This document shows positions 1 to 4,642 of a DNA stretch of 5,836 bases, piece by piece. The notes beneath the pieces were generated by a model that saw only the letters and a list, made by a program, of their open reading frames with translations, was not told the DNA's origin and made no database searches. How positions within the stretch are numbered: the stretch's first letter is position 1; each line of letters starts with the position of its first letter. Origin of the DNA: Nitrospira sp. (GTDB taxonomy: Bacteria > Nitrospirota > Nitrospiria > Nitrospirales > Nitrospiraceae); contig JABMDH010000053.1 of assembly GCA_015904075.1 (NCBI GenBank), forward strand, positions 1 to 5,836. The letters run 5' to 3'. Both the position numbers and the translations under genes were made by a program.

Positions 1-29
1 GTATTGTGTTTCGTATCTTGGCAAGGAAA

Positions 30-58
30 TTGACGTGTGCCGACGGGGATGTTAGAAT
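30..58 (+). promoter_or_regulatory. Sigma70-like promoter for hpnH
   Basis: The -35 hexamer TTGACG (30-35) is separated by exactly 17 bp from the -10 hexamer TAGAAT (53-58). Each hexamer differs from the sigma70 consensus at one position. Transcription would start near position 65, leaving a leader of about 70 nt before the hpnH ATG at 136. The promoter covers the GTG at 37, the most upstream in-frame start of hpnH, which argues against translation from there. This is a motif call by eye with no transcript data. Confidence 0.6.
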
Positions 59-83
59 CCGAGCCGTTTGTAAGCTTCTTGTC

Positions 84-102
84 CGGCGGGGATTCGCCGC
101 CG
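84..102 (+). other. GC-rich hairpin in the hpnH leader
   Basis: CGGCGG (84-89) pairs perfectly with CCGCCG (97-102) around a 7-nt loop. It lies in the predicted untranslated leader between the promoter and the ribosome binding site. No T-tract follows, so it is not an intrinsic terminator. It could stabilise the transcript or be incidental. The pairing is seen directly; any function is guesswork. Confidence 0.35.
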
Positions 103-123
103 TTAACGCTACAGATTGAGCAG

Positions 124-130
124 AAGGAGA
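124..130 (+). promoter_or_regulatory. Ribosome binding site fixing the hpnH start
   Basis: AAGGAGA lies 5 nt before the ATG at 136 and is a near-ideal Shine-Dalgarno sequence. It selects this ATG over the in-frame GTG at 37 and ATG at 49, neither of which has such a site and both of which lie inside the promoter. Confidence 0.75.
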
Positions 131-135
131 CTGGA

Positions 136-1152
136 ATGCCCGTTCCCGTATCTCAAATGTATACCGTTGCCAGCTATGTCCTCTCGAAGAAACTGAAGGG
201 CATCAAGCGGTATCCCCTGGTATTGATGCTCGAACCATTGTTCCGCTGCAATTTAGCTTGTGCCGGCTGTGGCAAGATCCAGTATCCCGACCATGTTCTT
301 GATAAGCGATTGACTCCGGAGCAGTGCTGGGCTGCGGCAGAGGAATGCGGTGCGCCGATCGTTGCAGTGCCTGGCGGTGAGCCGCTCATCCATCCGGAGA
401 TCGGGCGGATCGTCGAGGGGTTGGTAGCGCAGAAACGGTATCTCTATGTCTGTACCAATGCGATTTTGCTGGAGCGCAAACTTAAAGAGTTTACGCCGTC
501 GCAGTATCTGACCTTCAGCGTTCACATGGACGGATTGAAAAATGAGCATGATTTGGCCGTCTGCCGAGACGGGGTGTACGAGGTTGCCGTCAAGGCGATC
601 AAGGAAGCCTTGAGACTGGGTCATCGTGTGACGACGAATACCACGCTGTTCGACGATGCGAATCCGGATCGGGTGCGCCAGTTCTTCGATGAAATGATGG
701 TCCTCGGCGTCGAAGGCATGATGATTTCTCCAGGCTATAGCTATCAAAAGGCTCCGGATAAACAACATTTCTTAAAGAAGGCCAAGACCCACGAGTTGTT
801 CTCGAAGATCCTCAGCCGGCCGAAGGGATCGTGGAAGTTCAATCAGTCGCCGCTCTTCCTGGATTTCCTGATGGGGAAAAAAGAATATCAGTGCACGCCT
901 TGGGGGAATCCCACGTACAACGTGTTCGGTTGGCAGAAGCCCTGCTATCTCTTACAGGAGGGATATGCAAAAACCTTCCAAGAACTGCTGGAGACCACCG
1001 AGTGGCAGAATTATGGCACGAGTAAAAACGAGAAGTGCGCCGAATGCATGGTCCATTGCGGGTATGAGCCTTCCGCAGTGAGTGATACGTTTGGCACGGT
1101 GTCAGGTTTTGCACGCACCGCAAAGTTGACCTTGATGCCTACTTCGCGATGA
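136..1152 (+). CDS. hpnH: HpnH, radical SAM adenosylhopane synthase
   Basis: This 338-residue protein belongs to the HpnH family, which adds a 5'-deoxyadenosyl group from S-adenosylmethionine to diploptene to give adenosylhopane, the first step in making C35 hopanoid side chains. It acts in the cytoplasm, presumably at the membrane where the substrate lies. The radical SAM CX3CX2C motif is Cys38/Cys42/Cys45 within EPLFRCNLACAGCGK, and GGEP follows at 80-83. Cys106 in YVCTN matches the conserved Cys106 that I recall as the radical-reducing residue of Zymomonas HpnH. The C-terminal DUF3463-type region keeps QSPLFLDFL, CTPWGNPT and a cysteine cluster (Cys253, 270, 301, 304, 308). The start is set by a strong ribosome binding site; the preceding codons from GTG 37 are not family-like. 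Length is near the family's lower end, and the last 20 or so residues are poorly conserved. The TGA overlaps an ATG run. Confidence 0.95.
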   Translation: MPVPVSQMYTVASYVLSKKLKGIKRYPLVLMLEPLFRCNLACAGCGKIQYPDHVLDKRLTPEQCWAAAEECGAPIVAVPGGEPLIHPEIGRIVEGLVAQKRYLYVCTNAILLERKLKEFTPSQYLTFSVHMDGLKNEHDLAVCRDGVYEVAVKAIKEALRLGHRVTTNTTLFDDANPDRVRQFFDEMMVLGVEGMMISPGYSYQKAPDKQHFLKKAKTHELFSKILSRPKGSWKFNQSPLFLDFLMGKKEYQCTPWGNPTYNVFGWQKPCYLLQEGYAKTFQELLETTEWQNYGTSKNEKCAECMVHCGYEPSAVSDTFGTVSGFARTAKLTLMPTSR

Positions 1153-1244
1153 TGATGCCCCTGAAGAGCCCTTCGTATTTCGTCGCTTGCAAGGGTTGTC
1201 AGCGCTTTGCAAAACATCTGTCGCGAACGACGATTACAAGATGA
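1149..1244 (+). CDS. Possible 31-residue overlapping small ORF
   Basis: The frame begins with three consecutive ATG codons at 1149, 1152 and 1155. The first overlaps the hpnH stop as ATGA, and the frame's own TGA (1242-1244) overlaps the ATG of the next gene, again as ATGA. The peptide would start MMMPLKSPSYF, contain a CKGC motif, and be basic. Such four-base overlaps at both ends suggest translational coupling. Against it: no good ribosome binding site, very short length, and no family that I recognise. Alternatives are a spacer with chance overlaps, or a remnant of a longer hpnH tail after a frameshift. Confidence 0.25.
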   Translation: MMMPLKSPSYFVACKGCQRFAKHLSRTTITR

Positions 1245-1633
1245 CCGACACAAAGAACCATACCTCCAGTGTACCGGACTCGCTTGAAGGCCGTAAGTTT
1301 ACACCGGCTACGGAACAAGAAAGATCGGAGGCCATTGAGTTTGCATTCGACTACCGTGGCGATGTGACGCTCGGGCTTACGTCGGGCGAGTCCATCGTGG
1401 GATTTCTCTTCAACCGCCACGCCAGCGGTGAGCCTCCCTCCATCGAATTTTTCCCCCAGGATGATCCCTCTCCTCGCACCATTGCCTACGCGTCGATTGC
1501 GTCGATTGCTTTTACCGGCGAAGATACGGCAAACGGCAAGTCGTGGGAGGCCTGGGCGTCGAAAAAAGAGTCTGAACGTCGTGTGGAGGCGGCTCGCGTC
1601 GAAGAAGATGCGCGCATGCGCGGACTCCTCTGA
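1241..1633 (+). CDS. Conserved small protein of unknown function, hpnH-linked
   Basis: The product is a 130-residue soluble protein with no signal peptide or membrane segment. Residues 28-58 carry SEAIEFAFDYRGDVTLGL and a GESIVGFLFNR stretch, followed by PPSIEFFPQDD (65-75), IAYASIASIAFTG (81-93) and GKSWEAW (99-105). The C-terminus (105-130) is a charged helix rich in Lys, Arg and Glu. The alternating strands with Gly turns resemble a small Sm-like or SH3-like beta-barrel; that is inference from pattern, not a recognised domain. I believe similar DYRGDVT/GKSWEAW proteins occur in other hopanoid producers such as Planctomycetes, but cannot confirm it here. ATG 1241 is preferred over TTG 1187 in the same frame, although its ribosome binding site is weak. 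It probably shares the hpnH transcript, and no terminator separates them. Confidence 0.75.
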   Translation: MTDTKNHTSSVPDSLEGRKFTPATEQERSEAIEFAFDYRGDVTLGLTSGESIVGFLFNRHASGEPPSIEFFPQDDPSPRTIAYASIASIAFTGEDTANGKSWEAWASKKESERRVEAARVEEDARMRGLL

Positions 1634-1730
1634 AGCGTGGTTTCTTCTCCTCTCCCTCGGTCTCCTAGGTATCGGTTCAGACTACCCGGAAACGCTATCA
1701 GTTTCTGCTCAATGCCGCCCATTCCTGTCG

Positions 1731-1759
1731 TTGACAATCAGGGGGGCCTATGTTAGAAA
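1731..1759 (+). promoter_or_regulatory. Sigma70-like promoter for the carboxypeptidase-regulatory-like gene
   Basis: A perfect -35 TTGACA (1731-1736) lies 17 bp before a -10-like TAGAAA (1754-1759), which matches four of six consensus positions. Transcription would start near 1766, about 75 nt before the ATG at 1841. The rest of the 207-bp gap from 1634 to 1840 shows no gene and no convincing terminator for the preceding unit, so read-through from hpnH is also possible. Confidence 0.5.
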
Positions 1760-1819
1760 ATCGCGCCCTAAACTTATAGGTGCTCGTCGTAGTGAGGCGT
1801 ACAGTTTTGTGAGGGTCGA

Positions 1820-1829
1820 GCTCGCGAGC
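1820..1829. repeat. Perfect 10-bp palindrome before the gene at 1841
   Basis: GCTCGCGAGC is perfectly self-complementary and ends 11 nt before the ATG at 1841. That is where a ribosome binding site would normally sit, and none of good quality is visible. It may be a small operator or may fold weakly over the initiation region. A 10-bp GC-rich palindrome can also arise by chance. Confidence 0.25.
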
Positions 1830-1840
1830 GGCCGGTAAGA

Positions 1841-2380
1841 ATGCAATTCAGTTTGAAACGTGATGGATGGAGTAGGGCCGGGCGGATCGCTCTCGTAGGC
1901 TATGTAGTGCAGAGTGCCCTGTTCCCATCCGTGGTCATGGCCACCCACGAAGCCGATCACCGGTTCACAGTTGAAGGCTATGTCTGTGGAGCGGATGGAA
2001 AGGGAGTCGCAGATACCGAGGTTCTTGTCAAAGATACGAAGATTTCTTACGGCCAAGTCGTCAAGACAAACGGGGATGGGTATTATAAGGCTGCGTTTCA
2101 TCTCCACAACGACAATTTAGGCGATCCGCTTCTGGTAGAAGCGAAGGGAGAGCAGCAGAACCATACGATTCAGTTTGACCCCAAGGACTTGGAGGCCGAG
2201 CGAAAGCTTAAAGTGAATTTCGGGGCCGGTTGTGACACGAGTGCTCCTCCTGCCTGGCTTTGGTGGGGAGTCGGGGCGGTGGCAGCGGCGGTCGGAGGAT
2301 TCGTCGGGATGAAAGTCGTCCGTTCGCAGCAAAAATATGAACGGGCCAAGGGGAAATCGCAGGGGAAACGAAAGACGTAA
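1841..2380 (+). CDS. Exported, membrane-anchored carboxypeptidase-regulatory-like domain protein
   Basis: This 179-residue protein has an N-terminal signal sequence: basic SLKRDGWSRAGR, then a hydrophobic stretch at 16-34 ending VVMA-TH, a plausible signal peptidase I site. Residues 42-128 look like a carboxypeptidase regulatory-like (transthyretin-like) beta-sandwich: VEGYVCGADGKGVADTEVLV, then KTNGDGYYKAAFHL, a typical order of strand, Gly turn and TNGDGxY motif. A hydrophobic segment at 138-158 (AWLWWGVGAVAAAVGGFVG) followed by a highly basic tail (161-179) would anchor the C-terminus with the tail inside. Cys49 and Cys131 could form a disulfide. The role is unknown; such domains usually act in binding or scaffolding at the cell surface. 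The start has a poor ribosome binding site, but no other start would keep the signal peptide. It appears to be a one-gene unit between a promoter and a terminator. Confidence 0.8.
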   Translation: MQFSLKRDGWSRAGRIALVGYVVQSALFPSVVMATHEADHRFTVEGYVCGADGKGVADTEVLVKDTKISYGQVVKTNGDGYYKAAFHLHNDNLGDPLLVEAKGEQQNHTIQFDPKDLEAERKLKVNFGAGCDTSAPPAWLWWGVGAVAAAVGGFVGMKVVRSQQKYERAKGKSQGKRKT

Positions 2381-2407
2381 TCACCGATGACGGTTCGTGG
2401 GGCTTAC

Positions 2408-2448
2408 GGGGCTCCTCGCCGGACTAGTTGATGCGTGGGCGAGGTCCC
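2408..2448 (+). other. Hairpin in the 3' untranslated region
   Basis: CCTCGCC (2414-2420) pairs with GGCGAGG (2438-2444) around a 17-nt loop. GGG (2408-2410) can extend the stem with CCC (2446-2448) after a small bulge. It lies between the stop codon at 2380 and the terminator at 2483 and has no T-tract. It may protect the 3' end or form part of a small RNA released from it. Confidence 0.3.
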
Positions 2449-2482
2449 GTGCGCGGAATAGCGCAGATGGTTGCAATGATTG

Positions 2483-2526
2483 ACGCTTTTGCGGGGATGT
2501 CGTCATCCCGGTAGAAGCGTTTTTTT
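2483..2526 (+). terminator. Strong rho-independent terminator
   Basis: A 17-position stem (2483-2499 with 2504-2520) closes a TCGT loop. It starts with ACGCTT pairing AAGCGT and ends with GGGATG pairing CATCCC; in between there is one G-G mismatch and two G-T wobbles. Seven T residues (2520-2526) follow at once. There is no T-tract in the reverse direction, so it terminates + strand transcription only. It sits about 100 nt after the gene ending at 2380 and about 110 nt before the respiratory operon, separating the two units. Confidence 0.9.
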
Positions 2527-2634
2527 GTGTGAACGTATCCGTGGATGCAGACCTGCCAATGCAGGAGTGAGGGGTCGTAGTGGAAATCAAGTTGGCGACT
2601 GTTCACGCCCGTGAAGGAAGAAGGGATTTCGCCG
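2527..2634 (+). other. Leader region of the respiratory operon, no promoter recognised
   Basis: This gap should contain the promoter of the respiratory operon, but I see no good sigma70 hexamer pair. It holds two short perfect hairpins: CCTGC/GCAGG (2552-2556 with 2561-2565, loop CAAT) and TTCAC/GTGAA (2602-2606 with 2611-2615, loop GCCC). The second contains the GTG at 2611 and abuts the purine-rich ribosome binding region. The promoter may use another sigma factor, be weak and activator-dependent, or lie upstream of the terminator, which would then act as an attenuator. Confidence 0.35.
2614..2625 (+). promoter_or_regulatory. Ribosome binding region deciding the start of the CydA-like gene
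   Basis: The purine run AAGGAAGAAGGG ends 9 nt before ATG 2635. The in-frame GTG at 2611 overlaps this run and has no comparable site of its own, so the ATG is preferred and the protein is 371 rather than 379 residues. Confidence 0.6.
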
Positions 2635-3750
2635 ATGGAGGCCCTGGCCGCGGCGACCTTGTGGGACAAAATTGCCAACGCGAGCTGGATGCCGATGAAC
2701 ATTCATCGGATCGACGGGAACATTGCGTTCGGGGGGTTCGTGGTGGGTCTGATTGCCGCCTACATGCATATGGGGGCAAAAAATCAGGAAGAGCGGGCCT
2801 ATTACGACTGGATGGGGTTTGCTGGAAACTTGATTGCGGTGGGGGCAATGCTCCTTCAGCCTTTTACCGGGCTGCTGTTGGCCTACCAGATGTGTGACTA
2901 CGATTTTTCATTCTGCCAATACATGATGGTTGAGCAGATGTCGATGTTCTTCGAGATGCAGGGCGCGATCGTCGGCCTGATGTTTCTGGGATGCAACTAT
3001 TATGTATGGCTTAGTTTGAGGCGTATCCAGGGAGTCGAACAGGTCAGGATGACCGTCCTGGCTCCCATCGTGATGGTGCTCTTTCCTCCCGTCGCGATTT
3101 GGGGGTTGACGACCTATTGGATTCCCGAACCGATGTCGCTGGCCATTCTTATTCCGTTGGCTCTGGCGCCGTTTATTTTGGGTCGGTTCATTCCGCTGAC
3201 GGTCTCGGTGCATACGGTGATGAAAATTGGATTCTTGATGGTGGTGGTGAGCGATGCAATCTGGTTGACCCCTAACGGATTTGCGGCCACAGAAGCGAGA
3301 ATGCTGGACGAGCTGAAGTTGCCGGAAGCGTGGGATTTTCTGGGAAAGATGCCGACCAAGCTTGGCGCGATCTTCTCGCTCGTGTTTGCCACCACGATCA
3401 ATTATATCCTCTATGGCAAAGCAATCAGGCAGGGGACCATTGCGTGGGGCAAGATCGATGGGGTCTCTCAATTTGTTCTCATTTTCTTAGCCTTCACCTC
3501 CATTTGGGCGATGGGGTTGATGGGGGCGGTTCGGTCGCTCCTGCGCAAATTTTTCCATACGTATAACTTGATACCGGACTTCACGGCAGAATCGTTTACG
3601 CCTACGCTGTCGTATTCTGCCTGGTTGATTACGGGGATTACCGTCGTCTTTTTCATTGTCGTGAGCGTAGCCGTATTCATCGCGCTCCGGCCGGTTGAAT
3701 TGAAAGGTCGCGAGCCTGAGGGCAGTCCCGTTCCCGCCGGAACCAAGTAA
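2635..3750 (+). CDS. CydA-like membrane cytochrome subunit of the bc-type complex
   Basis: This polytopic protein of 371 residues has about nine hydrophobic segments (roughly 24-45, 60-84, 104-126, 139-159, 167-187, 190-211, 243-261, 277-298, 327-350). It resembles cytochrome bd oxidase subunit I. His24 in NIHRIDGN sits where CydA has the haem b595 ligand His19. Residues 100-120 (Glu100, Glu107, then FLGCN) resemble the CydA helix with Glu99/Glu107 and FGWN. His193 in SVHTVMKIGF matches the CydA FVHTVASGY motif holding a haem b558 ligand. It is much shorter than the roughly 520-residue E. coli CydA; the long quinol-binding Q-loop seems absent and no CydB follows. Next come cytochrome c, Rieske and cytochrome b genes, so it is probably a haem-bearing partner of a complex III-like enzyme rather than a terminal oxidase. 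GTG 2611 is an alternative start. Confidence 0.75.
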   Translation: MEALAAATLWDKIANASWMPMNIHRIDGNIAFGGFVVGLIAAYMHMGAKNQEERAYYDWMGFAGNLIAVGAMLLQPFTGLLLAYQMCDYDFSFCQYMMVEQMSMFFEMQGAIVGLMFLGCNYYVWLSLRRIQGVEQVRMTVLAPIVMVLFPPVAIWGLTTYWIPEPMSLAILIPLALAPFILGRFIPLTVSVHTVMKIGFLMVVVSDAIWLTPNGFAATEARMLDELKLPEAWDFLGKMPTKLGAIFSLVFATTINYILYGKAIRQGTIAWGKIDGVSQFVLIFLAFTSIWAMGLMGAVRSLLRKFFHTYNLIPDFTAESFTPTLSYSAWLITGITVVFFIVVSVAVFIALRPVELKGREPEGSPVPAGTK

Positions 3751-3810
3751 GAATTGGTCCCATCGGTTCATTCCAACAACGTGCATCAGTAGCCGGTCGG
3801 GCCAAACACG

Positions 3811-3815
3811 AGGAG
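3811..3815 (+). promoter_or_regulatory. Ribosome binding site of the cytochrome c gene
   Basis: AGGAG stands 5 nt before the ATG at 3821. The 70-bp gap before this gene (3751-3820) shows no terminator and no clear promoter, consistent with co-transcription with the CydA-like gene. Confidence 0.7.
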
Positions 3816-3820
3816 TTCTT

Positions 3821-4642
3821 ATGGGGAAAGCGATGTTCAAACTCGTCATCGGCCTCGTGGTCGGTGGTGGTCTCTGGTTCACGGCGAAGGCCATGGGATT
3901 TCCTTCGGTCTTCCAGTGGGCGTTTTTCAGCTATGCTGTCGTCGGTACGGTTGTGTTTCTCCTGCTGGATATCCCGTCGATGAAGCCGCAAAGCGGATGG
4001 GGCGCGGTTCTCTCCGTTCTTCTGTTCTTTGGTCTTCTCTGTGTCGGCTACGTCGCCGGCGCGTCGCTCTTGCCACAATTCGACCCTGAAGATGAAAAGG
4101 GAAAGAACGCCAAGGTTCTGAGTAGCGCGAAGTCTGGTAATCCGTTGGATCCCTGGAAGGCCGACGAGGTAATTCAGCGAGCAAAGGAACTCGACGAAAA
4201 AGTAAAAGAGCTGGAAGCACGGATCAAGGCTCTGGGCAGTGTGGCGCCGGTTGCGCAGCCGGGGGGAGCCGCTCCGGTAACAGCGTCCGTGCCTGCTCCG
4301 GGCGGGGCGTCTGGGGATATCATGAAAGTCGGGGAGGAGCAGTGGCAGCTTCAAGAGTGCTACAACTGCCACAAGTTGAGAGGCGATGGCGGGAAAAAGC
4401 GAGGTCCCGAGCTGGACAACATCGGTACCTATCTGACAGTTGAAGAAATCAAACAGAAAATTTTTGACCCCAAGAGTTTCATGGCTGAAGGATTCGAAAA
4501 GGAATGGGAGAAGGGCCGGATGCCGGACAAATTCAAGGACGTGATGAGCGACAGCGAAATGACCGCCCTTGCGACGTGGCTCCATTCATTCGCCGGTAAG
4601 AATCCATCGGCGATCACGCCGAAGCCGATTAAGAAAAAATAA
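3821..4642 (+). CDS. Membrane-anchored monohaem cytochrome c with three N-terminal helices
   Basis: The protein has 273 residues. Three hydrophobic segments (about 6-24, 32-50, 60-83) put the C-terminal part in the periplasm. Residues 113-139 form a charged, probably coiled-coil helix (ADEVIQRAKELDEKVKELEA), then a Pro/Ala/Gly-rich flexible linker (140-165). The class I cytochrome c domain spans about 166-258: the single haem site is Cys180-Tyr-Asn-Cys183-His184, RGPELDNIG (194-202) follows, and Met234 in KGRMPDKF is the likely sixth ligand. The short domain resembles cytochromes c that accept electrons from Rieske proteins; it probably replaces cytochrome c1, which is inference from the operon. 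A strong ribosome binding site fixes the start. Its TAA shares one base with the ATG of the Rieske gene (TAATG), so the two are probably coupled. The C-terminus ends in a Lys/Pro-rich tail. Confidence 0.88.
   Translation: MGKAMFKLVIGLVVGGGLWFTAKAMGFPSVFQWAFFSYAVVGTVVFLLLDIPSMKPQSGWGAVLSVLLFFGLLCVGYVAGASLLPQFDPEDEKGKNAKVLSSAKSGNPLDPWKADEVIQRAKELDEKVKELEARIKALGSVAPVAQPGGAAPVTASVPAPGGASGDIMKVGEEQWQLQECYNCHKLRGDGGKKRGPELDNIGTYLTVEEIKQKIFDPKSFMAEGFEKEWEKGRMPDKFKDVMSDSEMTALATWLHSFAGKNPSAITPKPIKKK

Noticed and set aside
37..135. N-terminal extension of HpnH from GTG 37
   Set aside because: It overlaps a good promoter, lacks a ribosome binding site and does not resemble HpnH N-termini; ATG 136 has AAGGAGA at the right distance.
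1490..1507. Tandem 9-bp repeat (GCGTCGATT twice)
   Set aside because: It is in frame and encodes ASIASI within what looks like a normal beta-strand segment; two copies are not enough to indicate a repeat array or slippage.
1634..1730. Terminator after the hpnH unit
   Set aside because: The only pairing found (AGCG...TTTC near 1633-1643 with GAAACGCT near 1690) has a bulge and a loop of about 45 nt and no T-tract.
1428..1838. Plus-strand open frame overlapping the end of the small hpnH-linked gene and the following gap
   Set aside because: Its first half is out of frame with a better-supported gene, the rest spans the promoter at 1731-1759, and the translation has no family-like features.
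2542..2556. Possible sigma54 -24/-12 promoter (GG and GC elements 10 nt apart)
   Set aside because: Only the core TGG and TGC match; the other consensus positions do not, so a chance match is likely.
2908..3471. Minus-strand open frame opposite the CydA-like gene
   Set aside because: It is the shadow of a GC-rich coding frame; the translation is rich in His, Arg and Gln without any domain, and it has no start signals.
2635..3750. True cytochrome bd terminal oxidase subunit I
   Set aside because: It is too short, appears to lack the Q-loop, has no cydB next to it and sits in a bc-type operon; only CydA-like homology is supported.
3677..4585. Long open frame on the minus strand (302 codons) opposite the cytochrome c gene
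   Set aside because: It lies antisense to two genes with clear protein motifs, and its translation is a composition-driven mix of Arg, His and Pro with no recognisable domain.
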